A stretch of DNA of 64,000 nt from Rugamonas aquatica (GTDB lineage Bacteria; Pseudomonadota; Gammaproteobacteria; Burkholderiales; Burkholderiaceae_D): NCBI RefSeq assembly GCF_009380215.1, contig NZ_WHUG01000011.1, positions 124,001-188,000 on the forward strand. Direction: 5' to 3'. The translations under genes were made by a program, and so were the position numbers. The notes under the pieces were generated by a model. The model was not told the DNA's origin. It searched no databases and saw nothing but the letters and a program-made list of their open reading frames with translations. Positions 36,674 to 44,621 of this stretch are shown here, one piece after another; the first letter of the stretch is position 1; each line of letters starts with the position of its first letter.

Positions 36674-37186
36674 TCAGATCGGGCGGGTGTGGTCGCGGTC
36701 CACCGCGCGGCGCTGCGGCGCCAGCAGCAGCCAGGTCGCCAGCGGCCACAGGGCCACGGCGATGACGCTTTCGACGAAGTAGAACCAGCCGGGGAATTTG
36801 CCGGAGACGAAGAAGCGCACGATCAGCTGCACCGACTGCGCCATCAGCAGCAGCGGGAACACGTGCATCGCCTGCGTCAGCAGCGGGAACCACAGCACCC
36901 GGCGGTGCAGCATGATGGCGAAGTAGGACAGCAGCGTGTAGGCCAGCGCATTCTCGCCCAGCAGCGTGGAGTCATGCACGTCCATCAGCAGGCCGAGGAA
37001 GAAGGCGGTGCCGATGCCGACCTTGCGCGGCTGGTGCACGCCCCAGAACACCAGCACCAGCGCCACGAAGTCCGGCACGCCGATGAAGTTCCCCCAGGGG
37101 AGCAGGTTCAGTAGGAAGGCGCAGAACAGGCTGAAGGCGATGAACAGCGGGCTGACCGGCAGCAGAATATAGTGGGGACGATTCAT
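36674..37186 (-). CDS. mreD: Rod shape-determining protein MreD
   Basis: 170 residues with five or six membrane segments (ILLPVSPLFIAFSLFCAFLLNLLP, then DFVALVLVFWGVHQP, GIGTAFFLGLLMDVHDSTLLGENAL, and further segments). The DVHDSTLLGENALAY block is typical of MreD. It links MreC with the elongation complex in the inner membrane. ATGA overlap with mreC fixes the start. Its stop is 40 bases before mrdA, a gap partly filled by a tandem repeat. Confidence 0.92.
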   Translation of the reverse strand: MNRPHYILLPVSPLFIAFSLFCAFLLNLLPWGNFIGVPDFVALVLVFWGVHQPRKVGIGTAFFLGLLMDVHDSTLLGENALAYTLLSYFAIMLHRRVLWFPLLTQAMHVFPLLLMAQSVQLIVRFFVSGKFPGWFYFVESVIAVALWPLATWLLLAPQRRAVDRDHTRPI

Positions 37187-38355
37187 CGTGCCGGCTCCTT
37201 CGGTTTGGCGACAGCGGGTGCGGGCTGGCCGTTCGCGGCGGCGGCGGCAGGTGCTGCTGCAGTTGTAGCAGGTGCGGCGACCGGCGCGGCTGCGGCAGGC
37301 GTACCAGCACCGGTGCCAGCACCAGCAGCCGGCGCAGGCGCCGGTTTGGGCGCAGGCGGCGGCATCACCGGCATCAGGCCGGGCGGCGCGTTGTTGGCCG
37401 GCGCGGCGGCCGCAGGCGCCGCAGGTTCGACGCCCTCTTTCGGCGCCTCCTTGATCGGCGCCATCTTGTTGTTGTGCTTCTTGAGCGCGCGCGTCTCTTC
37501 ATCCGGCGGACGCGGAGGCATCTCCGGCGTCGACATCAAGATCAGCAGCTGCGTATTGTTGGAGATGCCGCCCAACGGCTGGCACACCACGCCGCCGAAC
37601 GATCCGGCCGCGCTGTTTTCCACCTGGCTCACGCGCGCCACCGCCAGACCGGCCGGGTAGACGCCGTCCAGGCCCGAGGTAACGACGATGTCGCCGACCT
37701 GGATATCCGCATTCGGCGCAGTGAAGCGCAGCTCCAGCGCGCCGGACTTGCCGCGTCCATAGGCCACGCTGCGCAAGCCGTTGCGCAGCAGTTGCACAGG
37801 GATGGCCTGCTCCTTATCGGTCAGCAGCGTCACTTCGGAGGTAAAGGGGAACACCCGCGTGACCTGGCCGACCACGCCCTGGTTGTCGATCACGGGCAGG
37901 CCGAGCGCCACACCCTGCTGGGTGCCGCGGTCGAGGATCACCTTGCGGCTGTTGACATCGCGCGCGTCGTACAGGATCTCGGCCAGCATGGACTTCACCG
38001 GCAGATGCTCGCGCGCGGCCATCAGGCGGCGCAGCTGGTTGTTCTCAGCGGTCTGGAGCTGGGCCTGTTGCAGCACCAGCGCGCCGGCGATCTGCTGGCG
38101 TTTGAGCTCGCGCACCTGCTTTTCCAGCGACGACAGAGTGGAGAAATAATCGCCGACGCCGTAGATGGCGTCGCGCGGCAGCAAGGCTGCCATTTGCAGC
38201 GGATACAGCACCGTGGCTGCCGCCTTGCGCACGGTGGTCAAAGTGCGCATGCGCGCATCGACCAGCAGCAGTGCAATCGAAATGCACGCAAACACCGTCA
38301 TCTTGACGCGGGCGGAGGCGCCTTGCTTGAAAAGTGGCGGAGGACTGTATTCCAT
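37183..38355 (-). CDS. mreC: Rod shape-determining protein MreC
   Basis: 390 residues. Short cytoplasmic start (MEYSPPPLFKQG), one membrane segment (VKMTVFACISIALLLVD), a coiled coil (about 60-110: LSSLEKQVRELKRQQIAG), then the beta domain (about 120-275) with SRKVILDRGTQQGVALGLPV and QVGDIVVTSGLDGVYPAGL. After residue 300 comes a long Pro/Ala-rich low-complexity tail of about 90 residues that most MreC proteins lack. GGAAG before 38355 selects the start. MreC is the periplasmic scaffold that activates PBP2. Confidence 0.93.
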   Translation of the reverse strand: MEYSPPPLFKQGASARVKMTVFACISIALLLVDARMRTLTTVRKAAATVLYPLQMAALLPRDAIYGVGDYFSTLSSLEKQVRELKRQQIAGALVLQQAQLQTAENNQLRRLMAAREHLPVKSMLAEILYDARDVNSRKVILDRGTQQGVALGLPVIDNQGVVGQVTRVFPFTSEVTLLTDKEQAIPVQLLRNGLRSVAYGRGKSGALELRFTAPNADIQVGDIVVTSGLDGVYPAGLAVARVSQVENSAAGSFGGVVCQPLGGISNNTQLLILMSTPEMPPRPPDEETRALKKHNNKMAPIKEAPKEGVEPAAPAAAAPANNAPPGLMPVMPPPAPKPAPAPAAGAGTGAGTPAAAAPVAAPATTAAAPAAAAANGQPAPAVAKPKEPAR

Positions 38356-38414
38356 GACTTCCAATAATCCGGCGCTCGCGCGCCAACGAGACTGTCAACT
38401 CATCCCAATGCATC

Positions 38415-38436
38415 GGGGCCGCTGTTTCGCGGCCCC
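38415..38436. promoter_or_regulatory. Strong hairpin between mreB and mreC
   Basis: GGGGCCGC (38415-38422) and GCGGCCCC (38429-38436) form an 8-bp all-GC stem with a six-base loop. It lies between the mreB stop and the mreC start in the direction of transcription and lacks a T tract, so it is more likely an mRNA stability element or partial attenuator than a full terminator. It could make mreB, which is needed in larger amounts, more abundant than mreCD. Confidence 0.5.
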
Positions 38437-38447
38437 GTCTTGTCAGA

Positions 38448-39491
38448 TCATTCGTAGGAGAAGATCGAGCCCAGCTGGTCCATCCGCTCCAGCGCCATGC
38501 CCGAGCCGCGCACCACGCAGGTCAGCGGATCTTCCGCCACCAGCACCGGCAGGCCGGTTTCTTCCATCAGCAGACGGTCCAGATCGCGCAGCAGCGCGCC
38601 GCCGCCCGTCAGCATCATGCCTTTTTCCGCAATGTCGGCGCCCAGTTCCGGCGGCGTCTGTTCCAGCGCGTTCTTCACGGCCGAAACGATGTTGTTCAGT
38701 GGGTCGGTCAGCGCTTCCAGGATCTCGTTGGACGAAATCGTGAACGAGCGCGGGATGCCTTCGGACAGATTGCGGCCCTTGACTTCCATTTCCTTCACTT
38801 CCGAACCAGGGAAGGCCGAACCGATGGCCTTCTTGATCGCTTCAGCGGTCTGTTCGCCGATCAGCATGCCGTAGTTGCGGCGGATGTAGTTGACGATGGC
38901 TTCATCGAATTTGTCGCCGCCCACGCGCACCGAGCCTTTGTACACCATGCCGCCCAGCGAGATGATGCCCACTTCGGTGGTGCCGCCGCCGATGTCGACC
39001 ACCATCGAGCCGGTTGCATCCGACACCGGCAGGCCGGCGCCGATCGCCGCAGCCATCGGCTCTTCGATCAGGTAGACTTGCGAAGCGCCAGCGCCCAGCG
39101 CCGATTCGCGGATCGCGCGGCGCTCAACCTGGGTCGAGCCGCACGGTACGCAGATGATGATGCGCGGCGAAGGACGGAAGAATTTGGAGTCGTGCACCAT
39201 GCGGATGAACTGCTTCAGCATTTGTTCGGTGACGGTGAAGTCGGCGATCACGCCGTCTTTCATCGGGCGGATCGCCTCGATATTGCCAGGCACTTTGCCC
39301 AGCATCTGTTTTGCTTCCTTACCAACTGCCTGGATAGTCTTCTTGCCGTTAGGGCCGCCCTCTTGGCGGATCGCGACGACCGACGGTTCATCCAGGACGA
39401 TGCCCTGGCCGCGAACGTAGATCAGAGTGTTGGCCGTGCCCAAGTCGATGGCCAGATCGGTGGAAATATACCTGCGTAAAAAACCAAACAT
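38448..39491 (-). CDS. mreB: Rod shape-determining actin MreB
   Basis: 347 residues, bacterial actin that forms membrane-bound filaments guiding lateral wall synthesis. Phosphate 1 motif DLGTANTLIYVRGQGI, connect 1 with EPMAAAIGAGLPV, phosphate 2 VDIGGGTTEVGIISLGG, and adenosine motif MLTGGGALLRDLDRLL are all present. The N terminus MFGFLRRYIS supplies the membrane-facing residues. Length matches E. coli MreB. First gene of the mre/mrd cluster; its promoter should lie in the 274-base spacer shared with gatC. Confidence 0.98.
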   Translation of the reverse strand: MFGFLRRYISTDLAIDLGTANTLIYVRGQGIVLDEPSVVAIRQEGGPNGKKTIQAVGKEAKQMLGKVPGNIEAIRPMKDGVIADFTVTEQMLKQFIRMVHDSKFFRPSPRIIICVPCGSTQVERRAIRESALGAGASQVYLIEEPMAAAIGAGLPVSDATGSMVVDIGGGTTEVGIISLGGMVYKGSVRVGGDKFDEAIVNYIRRNYGMLIGEQTAEAIKKAIGSAFPGSEVKEMEVKGRNLSEGIPRSFTISSNEILEALTDPLNNIVSAVKNALEQTPPELGADIAEKGMMLTGGGALLRDLDRLLMEETGLPVLVAEDPLTCVVRGSGMALERMDQLGSIFSYE

Positions 39492-39765
39492 GTGTGTCCT
39501 GTGGCGCTACTGGTGTGCGCGTAAGCCGTTAGAAAGAAATCCTGTGGTGACGCGGCGGCTGCAATGATTCAGCGCCGGCAACGCATCAACCCGCCATTCT
39601 ACCTTATAATTTGAATGCGATTTGCCGAAAATCCCGCCAAAAGTGTATCGGCTGAGTCCGCGAGTTAAGCGGTATTCGTTCTCTTTTGCCAGCGAAAAGG
39701 CAGAATTTCCAGTTTTTTATCAATATTACAATTAAACCTAGCGCGGCCCGCCCGCGCCATTCGCC
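39492..39765. other. Divergent mreB/gatC spacer
   Basis: 274 bases without a convincing gene. The middle is AT-rich compared with the flanks (39600-39740) and must hold the promoters of both operons. A TATAAT-like element occurs at 39605-39610 on the plus strand, and TAGAAT on the minus strand at 39602-39597, but neither has a good -35 box. I saw no RNA gene or palindrome of note. Confidence 0.5.
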
Positions 39766-40068
39766 ATGTCCCTGACCATATCCGACGTAACACGCATTGC
39801 AAAACTGGCACAACTTGAGATGAGCGAGCAGCAGACCGCTACCGCGCTGGACCAGTTGAACGGCATTTTTGCGCTGGCCGAACAGATGCAGGCGGTCGAC
39901 ACCGACGGCGTCGCCCCGCTGAGCCACCCGCTGGCGGCGCACATGAATAACATCGCCCTGCGCCTGCGCGAAGACGTGGCCACCGAGGCCAATCGCCGCG
40001 ACGACTACCAGGCCGTCGCGCCCAAGACCCAGGACGGGCTGTACCTGGTGCCGAAGGTGATCGAGTAA
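39766..40068 (+). CDS. gatC: Asp-tRNA(Asn)/Glu-tRNA(Gln) amidotransferase subunit C
   Basis: 100 residues: MSLTISDVTRIAKLAQLEMSE then NGIFALAEQMQAVDTDGVAPLSHPLAAH and the C-terminal LREDVATE and APKTQDGLYLVPKVIE. GatC wraps around GatA and GatB and stabilises the complex. Length is normal. First gene of gatCAB, divergent from mreB, an arrangement seen across Burkholderiales. A dRS3-like repeat starts four bases after its stop. Confidence 0.96.
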   Translation: MSLTISDVTRIAKLAQLEMSEQQTATALDQLNGIFALAEQMQAVDTDGVAPLSHPLAAHMNNIALRLREDVATEANRRDDYQAVAPKTQDGLYLVPKVIE

Positions 40069-40071
40069 CAC

Positions 40072-40152
40072 CGTCATTCCCGCGCAGGCGGGAATCCATG
40101 CTGAGCCGATTAGGCCAGCGTTCTATGGGTCCCCGCTTGCGCGAGGACGACG
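40072..40152. repeat. dRS3/REP-like inverted element, gatC-gatA spacer
   Basis: The left half holds ATTCCC-8 bases-GGGAAT (within 40072-40100), the exact pattern of dRS3/REP-type repeats. The right half (40123-40152), read on the minus strand, is a diverged relative with GTCCTCGC and GCGGGGACCCAT. Together they form a widely spaced inverted pair and can fold into a cruciform or mRNA hairpin between gatC and gatA. Confidence 0.75.
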
Positions 40153-40178
40153 CCGCAACGAATCTGAATTGAAACGCC

Positions 40179-41651
40179 ATGCACACCAAAACCATTAAAG
40201 AGCTGTCCGCGCTGCTGCAAAGCAAAGCCATCACCGCCACCGAACTGGCGGCGCACTTCCTCGACCGTATCGAAAAAAGCGACTTGAACGCCTTCCTGCA
40301 CGTGGACCGCGCGCTGACCCTGGCGCAAGCGGCCGAAGCGGACGCCCGCATCGCCGCCGGCACCGCCACCCCGCTGACCGGCGTGCCGATCGCCCACAAG
40401 GACATCTTCGTCACCCGCGACTGGCGCTCGACCGCCGGTTCGAAAATGCTGGCCAACTACGTCAGCCCGTTCGACGCCACCGTGGTGGAAAAATTCCGCG
40501 CGGCCGGCATGGTCACGCTGGGCAAATTGAACTGCGACGAATTCGCCATGGGCTCGGCCAATGAAAACTCGGCCTTCGGCGCGGTGAAAAATCCGTGGGA
40601 TAAAAACGCCGTACCTGGCGGCTCCTCCGGCGGTTCCGCCGCCGCCGTGGCCGCGCGCCTGGCGCCGGCCGTCACCGGTACCGACACCGGCGGCTCGATC
40701 CGCCAGCCGGCCGCGTTTTGCGGCATCACCGGCATCAAACCCACCTACGGCCGCGTATCGCGCTTCGGCATGATCGCCTTCGCCTCGTCGCTGGACCAGG
40801 GCGGCCCGATGGCGCAAACCGCCGAAGACTGCGCGCTGCTGCTCAACGCCATGGCCGGTTTCGACGAACGCGATTCGACCTCGCTGACGCCTGAAATGGG
40901 CGGCATCGACGAAGACTACACCCGCGAACTGGGCCAGCCGCTGGCAGGCCTGCGCATCGGCGTGCCGAAGGAATACTTCGGCGAAGGCCTGGCCAAGGAC
41001 GTGGAAGACGCCGTGCGCGCAGCGCTGGCCAAGTACGTCGAAATGGGCGCGACCCTGGTCGACATCTCGCTGCCGAACACCGCGCTGTCGATCCCGGCCT
41101 ACTACATGATCGCGCCGGCCGAAGCCTCGTCCAACCTGTCGCGTTTCGACGGTGTGCGCTACGGCCACCGCGCTTCCGAATACAAAGACCTGTCGGACAT
41201 GTACCGCAAGACCCGCGCCGAAGGCTTCGGCGCAGAGGTCAAACGCCGCATCATGGTCGGCACCTATGTGCTGTGCCACGGCTACTACGACGCCTACTAC
41301 CTGAAGGCGCAAAAAATCCGCCGCCTGATCGCGCAGGATTTCGAAGCGGTGCTGAACGGCCCTAACGCCGTCTGCGACGTCATCATGGGACCGGTCGCGC
41401 CGACCGTGGCATGGGACCTGGGCGACAAGTCCGACGACCCGGTCGCCGCCTACCTGGCCGACATCTACACGCTGTCCACCAGCCTGGCCGGCTTGCCTGG
41501 CATGTCGATCCCGGTCGGCTTCGGCGCCAAGAACCGCCCTGTGGGCCTGCAGATCATCGGCAAGCATTTCGGCGAAGCGAAACTGCTGAACGTCGCCCAC
41601 CAGTACCAGCTGGCGACCGACTGGCACACCCGCGCACCCGCCGGCATCTAA
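40179..41651 (+). CDS. gatA: Asp-tRNA(Asn)/Glu-tRNA(Gln) amidotransferase subunit A
   Basis: 490 residues, amidase-signature glutaminase that releases ammonia from glutamine for GatB. The Ser-cisSer-Lys triad is visible: Lys in AHKDIFVTRDW, the cis-Ser and nucleophile in GGSSGGSAAAVAARLAP with TGTDTGGSIRQPAAFCG. Length fits GatA. It follows gatC after a 110-base spacer filled by a REP-like repeat. No strong ribosome site is evident before the ATG. Confidence 0.97.
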   Translation: MHTKTIKELSALLQSKAITATELAAHFLDRIEKSDLNAFLHVDRALTLAQAAEADARIAAGTATPLTGVPIAHKDIFVTRDWRSTAGSKMLANYVSPFDATVVEKFRAAGMVTLGKLNCDEFAMGSANENSAFGAVKNPWDKNAVPGGSSGGSAAAVAARLAPAVTGTDTGGSIRQPAAFCGITGIKPTYGRVSRFGMIAFASSLDQGGPMAQTAEDCALLLNAMAGFDERDSTSLTPEMGGIDEDYTRELGQPLAGLRIGVPKEYFGEGLAKDVEDAVRAALAKYVEMGATLVDISLPNTALSIPAYYMIAPAEASSNLSRFDGVRYGHRASEYKDLSDMYRKTRAEGFGAEVKRRIMVGTYVLCHGYYDAYYLKAQKIRRLIAQDFEAVLNGPNAVCDVIMGPVAPTVAWDLGDKSDDPVAAYLADIYTLSTSLAGLPGMSIPVGFGAKNRPVGLQIIGKHFGEAKLLNVAHQYQLATDWHTRAPAGI

Positions 41652-41657
41652 GATCAA

Positions 41658-41719
41658 CGTCATTCCCGCGAAGGCGGGAATCCATGCTGAGTATGGATTC
41701 CCGCTTTCGCGGGAACGAC
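41658..41719. repeat. dRS3/REP-like inverted pair, gatA-gatB spacer
   Basis: Two arms face each other: 41658-41685 (CGTCATTCCCGCGAAGGCGG and onward) and 41693-41719, whose reverse complement differs at only two positions, with a 7-base loop GCTGAGT between. Each arm itself contains the ATTCCC-N8-GGGAA(T/C) unit. The full element should form a long hairpin in the gat transcript. Same family as the copy at 40072-40152, and more intact. Confidence 0.85.
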
Positions 41720-41742
41720 AAGCAAACATAAGCGAGAACAAT

Positions 41743-43203
41743 ATGGAATGGGAAGTCGTCATCGGTCTTGAGAACCACGTGCAGCTCACGACCGAATCTA
41801 AAATTTTCAGCGGATCGCCGATCAAGTTCGGCGCCGACGCCAACACGCAAGCCAGCCCTGTGGACCTGGCGCTGCCAGGCGTGCTGCCGGTGATGAACAA
41901 GCAGGCGGTGGACCGCGCGATTCGCTTCGGCCTGGCGGTCGGCGCGAAGATCGCTCCGGCGTCCATCTTCGCCCGCAAGAACTACTTCTATCCCGACCTG
42001 CCTAAGGGCTATCAGATCAGCCAGTTCGAAGACCCAGTCGTCATCGGCGGCGCGCTGACCTTCGGCTACGAGAAGGATGGCGAATTCGTCACCAAGACCG
42101 TCAACCTGACCCGCGCCCACCTGGAAGAAGACGCCGGCAAATCGCTGCACGAAGACTACGCCGGCATGAGCGGCATCGACTTGAACCGCGCCGGCACGCC
42201 GCTGCTGGAAATCGTCTCCGAGCCTGAAATCCGCAGCGCTGCAGAAGCCGTGGCCTACGCCAAGGCCCTGCACTCGCTGGTGATGTGGCTGGGCGTCTGC
42301 GACGGCAATATGCAGGAAGGCTCGTTCCGCTGCGACGTCAACGTCTCCGTGCGTCCGAAAGGCCAGAAGGAATTCGGCACCCGTTGCGAGATCAAGAACT
42401 TGAACTCGTTCCGCTTCATCGAGGAAGCGGTGCACGTCGAAGTGCGCCGCCAGATCGAGTTGATCGAAGACGGCGGCAAGGTTGTTCAGGCTACCCGCTT
42501 GTACGACCCGGATCGCAAAGAGACCCGCGAAATGCGCAGCAAGGAAGACGCGCAGGACTACCGCTACTTCCCGGACCCGGACCTGCCGCCGCTGATGATT
42601 TCCGAAGAGTGGATTTCGAAGGTCAAGGCATCGATGCCGGAACTGCCGGCCGCCATGCGCGCCCGCTTCGTCAGCGAATACGCGCTGCCGGAATATGACT
42701 CGCTGGTGCTGACCGCGTCGAAAGCGATGGCGACCTATTTCGTCGCCGTGGTTGAAAAAGCCGGCAAGGAAAACGCCAAGGCCGCCGCCAACTGGCTGAT
42801 GGGCGACGTGTCGTCGACGCTGAACCGCGAAGGCGTGGACCTGGATCAATCGCCGGTATCGGCAGTGCAGCTGGCCGCCATGCTGAAGCGCATCGCCGAC
42901 GGCACCATCTCCAACAAGGCCGCGAAGGAAGTATTCGCCGGCATGTGGGAGGCCAAGTCCACGGACGAGAACCTGGTTGACACCATCATCGACGCCAAGG
43001 GTCTGAAGCAGATCTCCGACACCGGCGCGCTGGAAGCGATCGTCAACGACGTCATCGCCGCCAACGAGAAATCGGTGGAGCAGTACCGCGCAGGCAAGGA
43101 AGCGGCGCTGAACTCGCTGATCGGCCAGGCGATGAAGGCATCGCGCGGCAAAGCCAACCCGGCGCAGCTGACCGAGCTGCTGAAGGCCAAGCTGGCCGGC
43201 TAA
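41743..43203 (+). CDS. gatB: Asp-tRNA(Asn)/Glu-tRNA(Gln) amidotransferase subunit B
   Basis: 486 residues. Starts MEWEVVIGLENHVQL; cradle domain with FCGPGALP-type region here as LALPGVLPVMNKQAV, FYPDLPKGYQISQFE, a metal-site region DLNRAGTPLLEIVSEPE and MQEGSFRCDVNVS, then a helical domain and a C-terminal YqeY-like tail (GQAMKASRGKANPAQLTELLKAKL) that grips tRNA. It activates and amidates misacylated Glu- or Asp-tRNA. Last gene of the operon, followed by a terminator. Confidence 0.97.
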   Translation: MEWEVVIGLENHVQLTTESKIFSGSPIKFGADANTQASPVDLALPGVLPVMNKQAVDRAIRFGLAVGAKIAPASIFARKNYFYPDLPKGYQISQFEDPVVIGGALTFGYEKDGEFVTKTVNLTRAHLEEDAGKSLHEDYAGMSGIDLNRAGTPLLEIVSEPEIRSAAEAVAYAKALHSLVMWLGVCDGNMQEGSFRCDVNVSVRPKGQKEFGTRCEIKNLNSFRFIEEAVHVEVRRQIELIEDGGKVVQATRLYDPDRKETREMRSKEDAQDYRYFPDPDLPPLMISEEWISKVKASMPELPAAMRARFVSEYALPEYDSLVLTASKAMATYFVAVVEKAGKENAKAAANWLMGDVSSTLNREGVDLDQSPVSAVQLAAMLKRIADGTISNKAAKEVFAGMWEAKSTDENLVDTIIDAKGLKQISDTGALEAIVNDVIAANEKSVEQYRAGKEAALNSLIGQAMKASRGKANPAQLTELLKAKLAG

Positions 43204-43217
43204 AGATGGCATGTCTG

Positions 43218-43245
43218 AAAGGGACGCCACGGCGTCCTTTTTTTT
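43218..43245 (+). terminator. Rho-independent terminator after gatB
   Basis: GGGACGCC and GGCGTCC form a GC-rich stem with a very small loop (43221-43237), followed directly by a run of eight T residues and preceded by AAA. It lies 18 bases after the gatB stop and is the clearest terminator in the window. Confidence 0.88.
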
Positions 43246-43336
43246 CGCCCACTGTCACTCGTCCGTGATAATGCGCGAGTATTCCAGGATCGCAAACTGC
43301 TATCCTGTTCAACCCTACGACTAAAGAAGCAACGCA

Positions 43337-43822
43337 ATGACCGATACGAGAATACGCCTGGCCGTGCCTGAAGATGCAGCCGCGATCGCCGCGATGGCCG
43401 TTGCGCTGACAGAAGAAATATCGCAGCGACTTGGTGTAAAAACCTTCAACCTGGATCAGCAGAAAACCGCCAGCTTGTGCCACGCCCTGCTGCGCGAGGA
43501 AAAGTACCTTGCGCTGATCGCGATTGCGGAAGGCGAGACGATCGGCTTCGTCGGCATCTCCGAAGGCCGCGCGCTGTATGCGGAAGGCGCGCTGGCGACC
43601 ATGCAGGAATTCTTCGTCGCCCCGCCCTACCGTACCAACGGCGTCGGCGGCCAGTTGTTGAACGCCGCCGCAGAACTGGCGCGCAAGCGCCGCTGGAACC
43701 GCCTGGAAGTCTGCACACCGCCGCTGCCCGAGTATGACCGCAGCCTGGCGTTCTACGAGCGTCATGGCTTCGAGATCACCGGTGGCCGCAAACTCAAACG
43801 CCTCTTTACGGAAGCCCAATGA
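43337..43822 (+). CDS. GNAT family N-acetyltransferase
   Basis: 161 residues. GNAT fold with RLAVPEDAAAIAAMAVALTEE at the start, strand LALIAIAEGETIGFVGISEG, the acetyl-CoA loop FFVAPPYRTNGVGGQLLNAA (a Q/RxxGxG/A relative) and the final LEVCTPPLPEYDRSLAFYERHGFEITG. The acceptor is unknown. The stop overlaps the next gene as ATGA. Confidence 0.9.
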   Translation: MTDTRIRLAVPEDAAAIAAMAVALTEEISQRLGVKTFNLDQQKTASLCHALLREEKYLALIAIAEGETIGFVGISEGRALYAEGALATMQEFFVAPPYRTNGVGGQLLNAAAELARKRRWNRLEVCTPPLPEYDRSLAFYERHGFEITGGRKLKRLFTEAQ

Positions 43823-44619
43823 AAAAACTGATTGCCCTGCTGGCCTTGAGCGTATTCACGCTGGCCCATGCCGCCACGATAGACTGGCCTTTGAGCTACG
43901 AGGGCAAATCGACCAATGCCTTCATCTGGGACAAGCGCGCCAAAGCGCTGGTCCAGACACACGTGCCCAGCAAGCTGGCCAGGGATGTGCTGGCGGGATT
44001 GGGCGGCCCGCCGGAGCCGGTGTTTGTGGTGGATAAGCGCTACGTCAGCGCATCGGCCTGCGTGCCGCATGCCTGCCCGGAAAAGGGCTTCTTCTGGATC
44101 GACACCCAGACCGGCCAGGGCCTGGGCGCGGACATCCTCGACGGCGCGCTGCGCCTCGGCTCCAACAGCCTGTCCGCAACACAGATTCCGGCGCCAGCAC
44201 GCCGTGCATTGATCGACTGGATGAGCGCCAACGACGTTACTCCCGTCAGCGTGGAATTCATCGACAACCGCGGCGCCAGCACCAGCATCGACGCCGCGCA
44301 ATTCAAACCGGCGGCGCACTTCGAGCCGACGGCCGAAGGTCCATCCTATGACTGCAAGGCGGCAGCCACACGCGTTGAAAAAACCATCTGTGCCGATGCG
44401 GCTTTGGCCAAGCAGGATCTGGCGCTGGCCAAGCTGCTGAAGGAAATCCGCCAGGGCCACGACAGCATCGCCTCCCGCAACGAGCTGCGCGACTTTCAGC
44501 GCAAATGGCTGAAGGAGCGCGACACCACCTGCGCCTCCGCTGCGGACATCAACGTCTGCCTGGGCAAGCAGTACCAGGCCCAGAACGACCGGCTGATGAA
44601 CTGGATACCCGGCCGCTAA
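43819..44619 (+). CDS. Exported protein with C-terminal LprI (DUF1311) domain
   Basis: 266 residues. Signal peptide KKLIALLALSVFTLAHA. The C-terminal part (about 175-260) is a LprI/DUF1311 domain: SYDCKAAATRVEKTICADAALAKQD, then LRDFQRKWLKERDTTC and CLGKQYQAQNDRL, with four cysteines placed for disulfides. LprI of Mycobacterium inhibits lysozyme, and other members are of unknown role. The N-terminal half (about 20-170; with CVPHACPEKGFFW) is not a domain I recognise and resembles Ivy-type inhibitor segments (HACPEKGFFWIDTQTGQGLG). Coupled to the GNAT gene before it by ATGA. Periplasmic. Confidence 0.82.
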   Translation: MKKLIALLALSVFTLAHAATIDWPLSYEGKSTNAFIWDKRAKALVQTHVPSKLARDVLAGLGGPPEPVFVVDKRYVSASACVPHACPEKGFFWIDTQTGQGLGADILDGALRLGSNSLSATQIPAPARRALIDWMSANDVTPVSVEFIDNRGASTSIDAAQFKPAAHFEPTAEGPSYDCKAAATRVEKTICADAALAKQDLALAKLLKEIRQGHDSIASRNELRDFQRKWLKERDTTCASAADINVCLGKQYQAQNDRLMNWIPGR

Positions 44620-44621
44620 GC

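Noticed and set aside
34318..36765. Open frame of 815 codons antisense to the first mrdA, with a similar one (30165-32504) antisense to the second copy.
   Set aside because: The two shadows resemble each other only because the mrdA copies do. No independent evidence of coding.
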